Origin: an uncultured Desulfatitalea sp.
GTDB lineage: Bacteria > Desulfobacterota > Desulfobacteria > Desulfobacterales > Desulfosarcinaceae
Reading direction: 5' to 3'
NCBI GenBank assembly: GCA_937868765.1
Contig: CALMNL010000004.1
Coordinates: 632,749 to 696,748 of the forward strand
Length of the DNA stretch: 64,000 bases
Shown here in pieces: positions 49,298-58,400 of this stretch (position 1 is the stretch's first letter; every line of letters begins with the position of its first letter). The notes below the pieces were generated by a model. It was not told the DNA's origin, did not search any database, and saw nothing but the letters and a program-made list of their open reading frames with translations. A program made the position numbers and the translations under genes.

Positions 49298-50707
49298 ATG
49301 AAAACGATTCGCGGCAAAGTCATCTTGTTTTTCATCTTGAGCCTGGCCTTTGCCGGCGTGCTGACATCCCTGCACTACGAAATGGCATCGTCGCTGCGCC
49401 ACAGGATTTATACCATCGAGCGCTTCGACGATCTGCTCAACGACGTCCTCGAATTGCGGCGCTACGAAAAGAATTATTTCCTCTACCACGACAGGGCGAA
49501 CCTCAACGAAGAGTTGGATTATCTGGCCAGGCTCGCGGATGGCTTTGCGGCCTTGAAGGGCGACATCATCGCGGTCGTGGGACGGGCCGCCGCTGATGCT
49601 TTCCAGCGGAACATAGAGCGATACCGGCAGGTTCTGGATGCGGTCATGGTTTCGAAACCGGCCGGCACCACCCCAGGGGATGAAGAGGCCCTGCGGTCCG
49701 AAGGCAAACTGCTGCTGGATTTTACCCAGCGCCTGATCGGCGAAAAGCGCCGGCGCATCGATCGAACGCTGCGCCATGTGATGATCATTCCGGTAGCCAG
49801 CCTGGTATGCCTGATCATCCTCGTCGTCGTCACCTTCCGGTTTGTCACCCGCGGCATTTTAAGCCCCTTGTGGCTGGTGCGAAAAGCCACCGAGCAGGTG
49901 GCCGACAACACCTTCACGCCCATCGCCTACGATCGGGACAAACAGGACGAAATCACGCGCCTGATGGCCTCGTTCAATACAATGGTGGCCGAGCTCGATT
50001 CCCGGCAGGAGCAACTGCTCCAGTCCCGCAAGATGGCCTCCATCGGCACCTTTACGTCCGGAATCGCCCACGAACTGAACAATCCGCTCAACAACATCTC
50101 CATCACGGCGGAGACCCTGCAATTGAACTATGCCGCCATGAAACCCGACGAGATCGCCGAACTGATCGAAGACATTCTCACCCAGGCCGACCGGGCCAGC
50201 CAGGTGGTCAAGAACCTGCTGGAATTCTCGCGCAACGGCCGCCCCGCGCTGAGCGAGCTGGACATCGGTCAGGTGCTGGAACGCACCCTGGATCTGATCA
50301 AAAACCAATTGGTCGTGGCCCAGATCCGCATCGAGAAAGCCCTGGCCCCGAATCTGCCCGCCATTCGGGGCAAGCGCCAGGATCTGCAGCAGGCGTTCGT
50401 CAACATCTTCCTCAACGCGGTCCAGGCCATGCCCCGCGGGGGTACCCTCACGATCAAGGCTGACGATGGACCGGCAGGCCAGCTGCGTGTCGATATCACC
50501 GATACCGGCACGGGGATCAAACCTGAAGACCTGGAACACATTTTCGATCCCTTCTTTACCACCAAGGAGTTGGGGCAGGGCACGGGCCTGGGCTTGTCGC
50601 TGGTGTACAGCATCATCCGAACGCATGGCGGGCGGATCGAGGTCCAGAGCCAGGTGGGTCAGGGCACCACCTTTTCCATTTTTCTTCCCGTCCACGCACA
50701 GCAATGA
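49298..50707 (+). CDS. Sensor histidine kinase (first of two paralogues)
   Basis: A 469-residue membrane kinase. A first membrane segment (KVILFFILSLAFAGVLTSL), a periplasmic helical sensor domain with RRYEKNYFLYHDRA, a second segment at about 165-190, HAMP, then HisKA with His258 in GIAHELNNPLNNISIT. The HATPase part carries N-box NIFLNAVQAMP, DTGTGIKPED and GTGLGLSLVYSII. The sensor motif resembles helical-bimodular/four-helix ligand-binding domains. The NtrC-type activator gene follows with a 4-base overlap at its first ATG, so the two form a two-component pair. The kinase at 59326 shares the same layout. Confidence 0.92.
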   Translation: MKTIRGKVILFFILSLAFAGVLTSLHYEMASSLRHRIYTIERFDDLLNDVLELRRYEKNYFLYHDRANLNEELDYLARLADGFAALKGDIIAVVGRAAADAFQRNIERYRQVLDAVMVSKPAGTTPGDEEALRSEGKLLLDFTQRLIGEKRRRIDRTLRHVMIIPVASLVCLIILVVVTFRFVTRGILSPLWLVRKATEQVADNTFTPIAYDRDKQDEITRLMASFNTMVAELDSRQEQLLQSRKMASIGTFTSGIAHELNNPLNNISITAETLQLNYAAMKPDEIAELIEDILTQADRASQVVKNLLEFSRNGRPALSELDIGQVLERTLDLIKNQLVVAQIRIEKALAPNLPAIRGKRQDLQQAFVNIFLNAVQAMPRGGTLTIKADDGPAGQLRVDITDTGTGIKPEDLEHIFDPFFTTKELGQGTGLGLSLVYSIIRTHGGRIEVQSQVGQGTTFSIFLPVHAQQ

Positions 50708-50715
50708 GGCCACCC

Positions 50716-52071
50716 ATGAGCATCCGGATCGCCATTGTCGATGACGAGGTCACCGTCTGCCGCCGATTGAAAACGGTGTTGGAAGGGGACGGGTACACCG
50801 CGGAAGCCTTTCAGAGCGGAGAAACCTTCTGGCGGCGGATGGAAAACTTTCCCTTCCAGGTCGTTTTCCTGGACCTCACCCTGCCCGATGCGGGCGGCAT
50901 GGAGATCCTGACGCGCCTCAAGGGGCGCTTCGCCGAAACCGAGGTGATCATCATCACCGGCCAGGGCACCATCGACTCGGCCATCGAGGCCATCAAAAAG
51001 GGCGCCTACCACTACATCACCAAGCCGTTCAAACTGGAAGAGATCCGGGTGCTCGCCGCCGGCGCCCGCGAAAAGATCTCATTGATAGCAGAAAATCGCC
51101 GCCTGCGGGAAGCCGCCATGGGCGGCGATGCCTTGCTCAAAGACTTCATCGGCACCAGCGCGGCCATGCAGGAGATCTTCAACATGATCAAGAAGGTCGC
51201 CGTGGTGGACTGCAATGTGCTCTTGCAGGGCGAAAGCGGCACCGGCAAAGAGCTGGTGGCCAAATCCATCCATCGCTTGAGCCCCCGCAAGGAGTTGCCC
51301 TTCATCTCCTTCAACTGCGGGGGGTTCACCGAAGAATTGATCAGCAACGAACTCTTCGGTCACGAAAAGGGGGCGTTCACCGGCGCCACCCTGACCAAGA
51401 TCGGGTTGCTCGAATCCGCCGCCGGCGGCACCGTCTTCCTGGATGAGATCGGCGAGATGCCGGCATCGATGCAGGTCAAGCTGCTGCGTGTGCTCCAGGA
51501 AAAGCGCATCCTGAGGGTCGGTGGTACCCGCCCCATCGACCTGGATATCCGCATCATCGCCGCCAGCAACAAGGACATCAAAAAAGCCTGCCTGGAGGGG
51601 ACCTTCCGGGAAGATCTCTTCTATCGGCTCAATGTCGTCACCCTTTCCATTCCCCGTCTGAGCCAGCGAAAAGAGGACATTCACCTGTTGATCAACGCCT
51701 TCGTCGAAAAATACAGCCGGCCCTTCGGCAAGAAGATCACCGGGCTATCCCCCCAGGCGCTTGAGATTCTGCTGCGTTATGACTACCCCGGTAACGTGCG
51801 CGAGCTGGAAAATATCATCCAGCGCGCCATTGCCCTGACCGAGGGGGAGGTCATCGGCGAGGAGGGATTGCCGGACGACCTGCGAAAACTGGAAATCAAC
51901 ACCATCGACGGCGAAGGACTGCAGAGTCTGGAAGAGGTCGAACGGCAACACATCGCCAAGGTGCTGCAAAAGACGGGGGACAACAAGAACCTGGCCAGCA
52001 AGATATTGAACCTGCCTCGCACCACCCTCTGGCGCAAGCTCAAGCAGTACAATCTTCTGAAAGACAAGTGA
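50716..52071 (+). CDS. Sigma-54-dependent response regulator (NtrC family)
   Basis: A 451-residue activator. The receiver domain has phospho-acceptor Asp53 in FLDLTLPDAGG. The AAA+ domain has Walker A GESGTGKELVAK, the sigma-54-contacting GAFTGA loop (GHEKGAFTGATL) and Walker B GGTVFLDEIGE. The C-terminal Fis-type helix-turn-helix is GDNKNLASKILNLPRTTLWRKLKQY. The ATG at 50716 follows GAGG by 7 bases; an in-frame ATG at 50704 overlaps the kinase stop. It is phosphorylated by the upstream kinase. Its most likely target is the sigma-54 promoter 184 bases downstream. Confidence 0.93.
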   Translation: MSIRIAIVDDEVTVCRRLKTVLEGDGYTAEAFQSGETFWRRMENFPFQVVFLDLTLPDAGGMEILTRLKGRFAETEVIIITGQGTIDSAIEAIKKGAYHYITKPFKLEEIRVLAAGAREKISLIAENRRLREAAMGGDALLKDFIGTSAAMQEIFNMIKKVAVVDCNVLLQGESGTGKELVAKSIHRLSPRKELPFISFNCGGFTEELISNELFGHEKGAFTGATLTKIGLLESAAGGTVFLDEIGEMPASMQVKLLRVLQEKRILRVGGTRPIDLDIRIIAASNKDIKKACLEGTFREDLFYRLNVVTLSIPRLSQRKEDIHLLINAFVEKYSRPFGKKITGLSPQALEILLRYDYPGNVRELENIIQRAIALTEGEVIGEEGLPDDLRKLEINTIDGEGLQSLEEVERQHIAKVLQKTGDNKNLASKILNLPRTTLWRKLKQYNLLKDK

Positions 52072-52097
52072 GCCGTAGCGCCGGGCAGAAGGCGCCG

Positions 52098-52193
52098 GTT
52101 CCATTTTGAAACAGACCATTTTCCCTCCATTTACTATCCCCTCGATTATCCTCGCAATATCCATACAGGAGCCGTTTTGTTTCAAATTGAAAC
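52098..52193. promoter_or_regulatory. Paired candidate enhancer sites for the sigma-54 activator
   Basis: The perfect palindrome GTTTCAAATTGAAAC (52179-52193) and a related copy GTTCCATTTTGAAAC (52098-52112, 12 of 15 identical) are 81 bases apart. They lie 60-160 bases upstream of the -24/-12 promoter and directly after the activator gene. The paired layout is typical of upstream activator sequences. Confidence 0.65.
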
Positions 52194-52254
52194 TGGACAG
52201 TGCCAAGCCTCCCCATTATTTTCTTAACTATTTGTTATTATTGTACTTTTTAAA

Positions 52255-52270
52255 TGGCACAGCCCTTGCT
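52255..52270 (+). promoter_or_regulatory. Sigma-54 promoter of the Usp/phosphotransferase operon
   Basis: TGGCACAGCCCTTGCT matches the TGGCAC-N5-TTGCW consensus exactly with correct spacing. It ends 26 bases before the usp ATG at 52297, and AAAGGAG (52279-52285) is the ribosome-binding site. Confidence 0.88.
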
Positions 52271-52296
52271 GAACCCTTTTTTCAAAGGAGTGTGCC

Positions 52297-52731
52297 ATGG
52301 AAAAAATCCTGGTGGCCATGGACTCCGCATGGACCCATTTTCTGGCTGCAGTCCATGCGCTGGGCCTGGCCAAGCGCATCAAGGCCAAGGTCTCATTTCT
52401 CCTGATCTTCCCTTCGCCACCGACGGGTCTGGCATACCCCGCCGAAACCGCCGACGCGGCTCTGGTCAAAAAGAGAATCGATGCGCTCGTCGAGGAGGCC
52501 CGCGCCGACGGGGTGGTCATCGACTACTACCTGGCATACGGCGACTATGAAAACGAACTGCTGAATTTCGTCCAGGAGCACCGCGTGACGCTGCTGGTGA
52601 TCGAATCCAGCACGTCATCGGGGCGTGCGCCCGAAGCAGCCCGGGAATTCATCGACAAGCTGCGGCACCGAATCAACTGCCGCATCGAAATCGTCAACGA
52701 AAAACAGGAATCTCAACCAAGAAAGGATTAA
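52297..52731 (+). CDS. Universal stress protein, divergent, first gene of the sigma-54 operon
   Basis: A 144-residue single Usp domain. The N-terminus MEKILVAMDSAWTHFLAAVHALGLAKRI and the beta strand VTLLVIESSTSSG fit the fold. The glycine-rich ATP loop is not evident (SSGRAPEAAREFIDKL), so it may be a non-nucleotide-binding Usp. It is the first gene after the consensus sigma-54 promoter, and 5 bases separate it from the permease gene. Confidence 0.82.
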   Translation: MEKILVAMDSAWTHFLAAVHALGLAKRIKAKVSFLLIFPSPPTGLAYPAETADAALVKKRIDALVEEARADGVVIDYYLAYGDYENELLNFVQEHRVTLLVIESSTSSGRAPEAAREFIDKLRHRINCRIEIVNEKQESQPRKD

Positions 52732-52735
52732 AGCC

Positions 52736-53656
52736 GTGTGGCACCTGTACCTTCCGATCGCGGGTAATAGCGTGAACATCTTGTTGATCTTCGTCATGGG
52801 CGGGATGGTCGGTTTACTGTCAGGCATCTTCGGCGTGGGCGGCGGCTTCCTGATGACCCCACTGCTGATCATGGTCGGTATTCCGCCCACCGTGGCGGCC
52901 GCCTCCGACTCCAATCAAATCGTGGGGGCCTCCACCTCCGGCACGCTGGCCCACTATCGCATGGGCAACGTGGATTTCAAGATGGGCATCCTTTTGCTCA
53001 TCGGCGGCATTTTCGGCGGTACCCTGGGCGTTCAGCTCATCAAGGTGCTGCGGCATATGGGCAATGCCGATTTCCTGATCCAGATCACCTATGTGGTGAT
53101 GCTCGGCTTCGTGGGCAGCTACATGTTCGTGGAGAGTCTTCAGGGGCTGCGCGGCCCGCAGAAGAAAACGGCGGTCCCTCAGAAGGAATCGGGATATGCC
53201 CGTCTGGTCAAGCGTCTGCCCTGGCAGACGCGATTCGATAAATCGGGGGTCGAATTGTCCATCCTGATGCCCCTGCTGCTGGGCACCTTCGTGGGCGTCC
53301 TGGCGGCGATCATGGGGGTGGGCGGCGGCTTCATCATGGTACCGGTGATGGTCTACCTGCTGCGCATGCCCATGCACGTGGTGGTGGGGACCAGCCTGTT
53401 TCAGATTCTGTTCACCTGCATCAATGTCACCATCATGCAGGCCAACACCAATCATACGGTGGATTTTGTCCTGGCCCTGATCCTGCTGATTGGATCAACG
53501 CTGGGCGCGCAGTTCGGCGCCAAGATCAGCCGGCGTTTGAAAGGCGATCAACTCAAAATCATCCTGGCGTCGCTGGTGCTGCTGGTGATGGTCAAAATGC
53601 TTTTCGACCTCTTGCTTAAACCGGCCGTCCTGCTGTCCTACATCGGAGGGCATTAA
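52736..53656 (+). CDS. TSUP (TauE/SafE) family membrane permease
   Basis: About 306 residues from a GTG at 52736 with GAAAGGA 8 bases upstream. Eight or so membrane segments in two related halves, each with the family repeat: GIFGVGGGFLMTPLL and AIMGVGGGFIMVPVM. Family members move sulfite, organosulfonates or other organic anions. The next gene (TIGR02186) is a frequent genomic partner. In a sulfur-metabolising anaerobe, sulfite or thiosulfate movement is the best guess, but substrate is unproven. Confidence 0.88.
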   Translation: MWHLYLPIAGNSVNILLIFVMGGMVGLLSGIFGVGGGFLMTPLLIMVGIPPTVAAASDSNQIVGASTSGTLAHYRMGNVDFKMGILLLIGGIFGGTLGVQLIKVLRHMGNADFLIQITYVVMLGFVGSYMFVESLQGLRGPQKKTAVPQKESGYARLVKRLPWQTRFDKSGVELSILMPLLLGTFVGVLAAIMGVGGGFIMVPVMVYLLRMPMHVVVGTSLFQILFTCINVTIMQANTNHTVDFVLALILLIGSTLGAQFGAKISRRLKGDQLKIILASLVLLVMVKMLFDLLLKPAVLLSYIGGH

Positions 53657-53657
53657 C

Positions 53658-54431
53658 ATGCGCACGAAAATACTTCTTGTGGCAATGGTGTGTTTTGCGG
53701 CCCTGGCATTCGATCTCTGGGCGGATGATTCACCCCCGCAGACGACCTTCAGCGTGCATCCCGGACAGATCCGGATCGGCGCGGATTTCAACGGCGATAC
53801 GGTGACCGTGACCGGCCGGATACCCGCGGATGCCACGGCGATGATTCGCATTACCGGACAACCGGAAACCTGCAAGCTGAAGGAAAAGGGGCGCGTCCTG
53901 GGCATTTTGTGGATGAATCTCGGCTCGGTGGAAATTCGCAAGGTTCCCAGCGTGTTTCTGACCTATCTGCCCGAGGGGCCGCACGATCCATGGCTTGCGG
54001 ACAAGTTGCAGACGCTCGGCCTGCAGGGGTTGCGCCGCCAGGCGGAGATCCTGCCGGCGGACAAGCAGCAGGACTCGGTTTTCGAAGAATTTCTGAAGTT
54101 GAAACGCAAGGGCGGCCTGTATAGCGCCGTGGACCAGGCCATCGTGTTAGGACCGGCAGATGGCTCCACACGATCGGTGAGCGCCAGCCTGGCACTGCCG
54201 GCGGCGCTTCCGGCAGGGCATTTCGTTGTCGAACTGATCAGCCTGCGCAAGGACGCCGAGCCGATCGCGGCCAATCAACAGATCACGGTGAGTGAAGTCG
54301 GCATGCCGGCCTGGATCTCCAATCTGGCGTTCAAGCATGGCACCCTTTACGGTGTGCTGTCCGTTCTGGTGGCCGTGATCGCCGGCCTGATGACCGGCAT
54401 CGTGTTCAAAGGCGGCAAGGGATCTCATTGA
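53658..54431 (+). CDS. TIGR02186 family exported, membrane-anchored protein
   Basis: A 257-residue protein. It has a signal peptide (KILLVAMVCFAALAFDLWA), an Ig-like/beta-rich periplasmic domain starting FSVHPGQIRIGADFNGDTVTVTG, and one C-terminal membrane helix (TLYGVLSVLVAVIAGLMTGIVF) with a short cytoplasmic tail. The order and the GxRIGxxFxG start match the TIGR02186/Alph_Pro_TM family, whose function is unknown. It is separated by one base from the TSUP permease, which it may assist. Confidence 0.8.
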   Translation: MRTKILLVAMVCFAALAFDLWADDSPPQTTFSVHPGQIRIGADFNGDTVTVTGRIPADATAMIRITGQPETCKLKEKGRVLGILWMNLGSVEIRKVPSVFLTYLPEGPHDPWLADKLQTLGLQGLRRQAEILPADKQQDSVFEEFLKLKRKGGLYSAVDQAIVLGPADGSTRSVSASLALPAALPAGHFVVELISLRKDAEPIAANQQITVSEVGMPAWISNLAFKHGTLYGVLSVLVAVIAGLMTGIVFKGGKGSH

Positions 54432-54483
54432 GGCGGTCAACGCCGCAGGCGTTGCCGCTGTGCATATTTCGGAATGGTGCCAT

Positions 54484-57069
54484 ATGGCCCAAATGATCGA
54501 CCCAGTGATCGATTGGATTCGCGGAATGCTCGCTCCCCGCGGCCGGCCCCACGAAGCGGTCACTTTTGCTTCCCTGTTCCAGACTTTTCAGAGAATCCTG
54601 GAACTCAACAACCGCATCCTGGAGCTCATGGCGGACATGGGCGCGAAGCTCGGCGGCGATTATGTCTTCGATCGGCAGTATATCGCCGACTCGAGCCGGA
54701 AGATGGCCAATCTGGTGTATGAGCTGATCTACAATTTCAATGCATTGGCGCCTCGAAAGTATCTGGATCTGGACGACCGCTTCCGCCACATCAATCACGA
54801 TATCGAGGAAGAGCTGGCGGGCCGGTTGGTGATTCCGAGAACGCAATACGTCATGGCCTATGACATCATCACAGGAGATTTCGACGACGTGGTGGGCGGC
54901 AAAAACGCGCATGCAGCCGAAATCCGCAACCGTCTCGGCCTGACGGTACCGGAAGGGTTTGCCATCACCACCCGGGCGTTCGGCTCCTTTATGGAACACA
55001 ATGGCTTCCAGGACCGCATTTCAGGCATCCTGAAGCAGTGGGAAGAAGGAGAGATCTCCTCGGAAGCGGCCTCCGGCACCATCAGGCCGCTGATCGCCTC
55101 CGGCGCCGTGCCCCCGGCCTTGGGCCGCGCCATACAGAAAGCACTCAAACAGCTTTCTAAAAAAAACGATCGGCGTCCGTTGCATCTGGCCGTGCGCAGC
55201 AGTGCCATGGGAGAAGACAGTGAACATACCTTCGCAGGTCAGTACCTGAGTTTGTTGAACCAGCCGCCCCAGCGCCTGGCGCAAAGCTACAAGGAGATAA
55301 TCGCCAGCGCCTACTCGTCCCATGCCATGGAATACAGGCGCCAGAAGGGCATCTCGGAACACGAGGTGGCCATGGCCGTGGCATGTCAATGCATGATCGA
55401 CGCCAAGGTCAGCGGTGTGCTGTATTCCTTCGATCCCATGGACCCGGCCAGTGAAGTTATAATGATCTCGGCGGCCTGGGGGCTGGGGGCGCCCATCGTC
55501 AGCGGCCAGGTGACGGCCGATCGCTTCACAGTTTCGCGCGGCCGGCCGTTCACGATTCAAAGTCGGCAAATCGTACGCAAGGAGCGCCGCCTGGCGCTCA
55601 AACCGGACGAGGGCTGCGACTGGCAACCGGTGGACCCGGCATTGCAGTCCCGTGAAACCCTTTCCGAAGCGCAGATCCGGGAGTTGTGCGAGGCGGCGCT
55701 GACCATCGAAAGATATTACAAGTGCCCCCAGGACATCGAGTGGGCTATCGATCAGCAGGAGCGCCTGCATATCCTTCAGGCCCGGGCCTTGAACGTCAGA
55801 TCCCGCATGGCGCCGGTGGTATGCGACGTCGCTTCGGTCACCGATCAGTTTCCCGTGGTATTTTCCCACAAAGGCGTCATCGTTCAAAACGGAATCGCTT
55901 CAGGCGAAGTCTATTTGGCCCGGCCGGATGACGATCTGGAGCGGTTCCCCAACGGTGCGATCCTGGTGGCCAGGGAGACATCCCCCCGCTTTGCCAAAGT
56001 GGCTCGCAAGGCCGCCGGCATCATCACCGATGTGGGCAGCGCCACCGGCCACATGGCCGCCATCGCCCGCGAATTTCGAATCCCCACCATCGTGGGCACC
56101 GACACGGCGACGCAGCTGCTCGCACCGGGCCGGGAGATCACCCTGGATGCCCAGGAGAATGCCGTCTACCTCGGGCGCATCAAGGAGCTTTGCTATTTCA
56201 ATTTCATGGAAGATGCCTTCGAAGAGAGTTACGAATATCGGCTTTTGCGGCGGGTGCTCAAGAAGATCACGCCCCTGAAGCTGGTGGACCCGCACGCGAA
56301 GCTCTTCGCTGCGAAGGCCTGCAGCAGCTTTCATGACATCACCCGCTTCATCCATGAAAAAGCCGTGGAAGAGCTGACCAACATCAACTTCCACCACGGC
56401 CTGCGCGACGAAACCGCCAGCAAACGGCTCAAATCCGACATCCCCCTGGATTTGATCCTCATCGACATCCGCAACGGCCTGCAGGCGCTTAGCGACGAAG
56501 GCTTCGTCACCCGGGAACAGGTCCGCTCGATTCCCATGGGGGCCTTTCTGGACGGCTTGTGCTCTCCGGGCGCCTGGAGCCGGGAACCCATGTCCGTGGA
56601 TTTCGGCGGATTCATGTCCAGCCTGACCCGCACCTTTTCGTCCCACCAGGCCAACCCGCGCAATGTGGGGCAGAACCTGGCCGTGATCTCCGATACCTAT
56701 GCCAATATCAACCTGCGCCTGGGGTATCATTTCAACATGATCGATGCCTATATCGGCGAGCACATCAACGACAACTACGCCTACTTTCGTTTCCTGGGCG
56801 GCGTAACCGAACCGATGCGACGCTCCCGCCGGGCCAGATTCATCTATGAGTCGCTGGCACGCAACGATTTTATCGTCGATCTGCGCGGCGATCTGGTCAT
56901 CGGCCGCATTAAAAAGCTCGGCGCGTCGCTCATGCAGCGCAAGATGTATCTGCTGGGGCAGTTGGTCGGCTTCAGCCGTCAGCTCGACGTGAAAATGACC
57001 GACGACAGCCAGATCGGCGCCTTCGTAAGCGAGTTCGATCGATTGGTACAAAACGCAATGACCACATGA
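54484..57069 (+). CDS. PEP synthase/PPDK-like phosphotransferase with a non-standard C-terminus
   Basis: About 861 residues. Residues 1-125 are helical. Then follows the ATP-grasp domain of PEP synthase/PPDK (VVGGKNAHAAEI, VPEGFAITTRAF, LAVRSSAMGEDSEHTFAGQY, RLHILQARAL). The swivelling phosphohistidine domain is VGSATGHMAAIAREFRIPTIVG, with His523 in the catalytic place. The PEP/pyruvate TIM barrel that normally follows is missing. About 290 residues of unrecognised sequence take its place. ATP-driven phosphorylation of the histidine is therefore likely, but the final acceptor is unknown, and a protein or small metabolite is possible. A GTG at 54460 is an alternative start. It precedes the receiver gene in the sigma-54 operon. 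Confidence 0.82.
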   Translation: MAQMIDPVIDWIRGMLAPRGRPHEAVTFASLFQTFQRILELNNRILELMADMGAKLGGDYVFDRQYIADSSRKMANLVYELIYNFNALAPRKYLDLDDRFRHINHDIEEELAGRLVIPRTQYVMAYDIITGDFDDVVGGKNAHAAEIRNRLGLTVPEGFAITTRAFGSFMEHNGFQDRISGILKQWEEGEISSEAASGTIRPLIASGAVPPALGRAIQKALKQLSKKNDRRPLHLAVRSSAMGEDSEHTFAGQYLSLLNQPPQRLAQSYKEIIASAYSSHAMEYRRQKGISEHEVAMAVACQCMIDAKVSGVLYSFDPMDPASEVIMISAAWGLGAPIVSGQVTADRFTVSRGRPFTIQSRQIVRKERRLALKPDEGCDWQPVDPALQSRETLSEAQIRELCEAALTIERYYKCPQDIEWAIDQQERLHILQARALNVRSRMAPVVCDVASVTDQFPVVFSHKGVIVQNGIASGEVYLARPDDDLERFPNGAILVARETSPRFAKVARKAAGIITDVGSATGHMAAIAREFRIPTIVGTDTATQLLAPGREITLDAQENAVYLGRIKELCYFNFMEDAFEESYEYRLLRRVLKKITPLKLVDPHAKLFAAKACSSFHDITRFIHEKAVEELTNINFHHGLRDETASKRLKSDIPLDLILIDIRNGLQALSDEGFVTREQVRSIPMGAFLDGLCSPGAWSREPMSVDFGGFMSSLTRTFSSHQANPRNVGQNLAVISDTYANINLRLGYHFNMIDAYIGEHINDNYAYFRFLGGVTEPMRRSRRARFIYESLARNDFIVDLRGDLVIGRIKKLGASLMQRKMYLLGQLVGFSRQLDVKMTDDSQIGAFVSEFDRLVQNAMTT

Positions 57070-57091
57070 ATGACTATGGGAGGAAACCACC

Positions 57092-57487
57092 ATGACCAAT
57101 GCAGTGAAAACCAGGATACTTGTCCTTGATGACGAACCCATTGTCCTCAAGCGATTGGGCCCGGCGCTGGAGAAAGCGGGATACTTTGTGGAGGTGTTTT
57201 CCCGCGGCGCAGAGGCCTCCGGACGATTCCAGCAAGAAAACTTCGACATCGTCATCACCGACTTGAAAATGGAGGGACTGGACGGAATGCAGTTCCTGAC
57301 CCAGGTCAAGGAGCGCTCTCCGCGTACGGAAGTGATCGTGATCACCGGTTTCGCCACCATGGACACGGCCAAGGAGTCTTACCAGAAAGGGGTCTTCGAC
57401 TTCCTGGCGAAACCGTTCAAGCTGGGTGAAATTCTGGAGACGGTCAAGAAAGCCGAGCAGAAAATTCAGCAGAATCAAACGGCCTGA
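57092..57487 (+). CDS. Single-domain response regulator
   Basis: A 131-residue CheY-like receiver. DDEPIVLKRL acidic pocket, phospho-acceptor Asp57 in VIITDLKMEGLDG, TGFATMDTAKESYQKG with the conserved threonine region, and KPFKLGEI with the lysine. It has no output domain, so it probably works by binding a partner such as the kinase or the neighbouring phosphotransferase or Usp proteins. GGGAGG precedes the ATG. The kinase at 59326 is the probable phosphate donor. Confidence 0.92.
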   Translation: MTNAVKTRILVLDDEPIVLKRLGPALEKAGYFVEVFSRGAEASGRFQQENFDIVITDLKMEGLDGMQFLTQVKERSPRTEVIVITGFATMDTAKESYQKGVFDFLAKPFKLGEILETVKKAEQKIQQNQTA

Positions 57488-57551
57488 GAAACATTGCCTG
57501 GGCAAAGCGCCAAATGGAGCGGCTCCCAGACCAAGAAAAAGGAGAAGGGAA

Positions 57552-58388
57552 ATGATAAATGCGTTGATATCATTAAACGCCGACCTGGCATCGAGTATCG
57601 CCTTCCGATATTCGTGCCGCCTGATGAAATTTGTCGACATGCGCCTGCAAGCCATGCACGTGGAAGAGGTGGCCAAGGATGAATTTCCACCCGGCAGCGG
57701 CTGGGTGCGCAGCACATGGGAAAAGGGATTGCTGCAGGCGGCCCAGGAGGAGATCGCGCAGTTGATCAATGCGGAAAAGCCCCACTGCGCACCGATGGAC
57801 AACACCATCATACGCATCGGCAACCGCGAAGACGAACTGCTGCGTGAACTCGAGGAGAACCGGTACGATCTTTTGCTGGAAGGCGCATTGAACGCTTTCG
57901 ATGCGCAGCATTTTCACAAGAAGATTCATTCCAAATTATACAAATATATGCCTTGCCCGATCCTGCTGATCAAGAACCTGGTCGATCCGAGCCAGGCTGC
58001 ACTGATAGTGGGCGATATCGAAGATGTGCATCCCCTGGTAGCGACTTTCACCAGGCTCTTCGAAAAAACGCAGATCAAATTGGATCTGGTCTTCTTCAGC
58101 GACAAGCCTGCCGGTCAGGCCGAGATCCGAACCAGATTGTCGGAGGCGCCGCATCCCCTGCAGCAACGAGCGGCGCAGGTCCTCGATGCCGCCAGGGGGG
58201 CCCTGGCCGGACATGGGTGGACACCACAGGATAGCTGGGTAGTGCAAAACAAGCCCCAGAAGATCGGCGAAATGCTCGGTGACTACGGCCTTGTCGGGGC
58301 CTACCTGCCGTCGGCGGCCAGCCGTAAGCACTTTGCCATGGATCTGTTGAGCCGGATTCCGACGGCCACATTACTATGCAAACCATAA
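57552..58388 (+). CDS. Divergent universal stress protein-like protein
   Basis: A 278-residue protein. The ATG at 57552 follows GGAGAAGGGAA. It reads as two Usp-like halves: the first ends YMPCPILLIKNL, as Usp domains end in a PVLVV-type strand, and the second starts AALIVGDIEDVHPLVATFTRLFEKTQIKLDLVFF. The ATP loop is not obvious in either half. An ordinary BLAST-level match to UspA may be weak. It sits between the receiver and tandem Usp genes and may be a partner of either. Confidence 0.7.
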   Translation: MINALISLNADLASSIAFRYSCRLMKFVDMRLQAMHVEEVAKDEFPPGSGWVRSTWEKGLLQAAQEEIAQLINAEKPHCAPMDNTIIRIGNREDELLRELEENRYDLLLEGALNAFDAQHFHKKIHSKLYKYMPCPILLIKNLVDPSQAALIVGDIEDVHPLVATFTRLFEKTQIKLDLVFFSDKPAGQAEIRTRLSEAPHPLQQRAAQVLDAARGALAGHGWTPQDSWVVQNKPQKIGEMLGDYGLVGAYLPSAASRKHFAMDLLSRIPTATLLCKP

Positions 58389-58400
58389 GGGGAGTCTATC

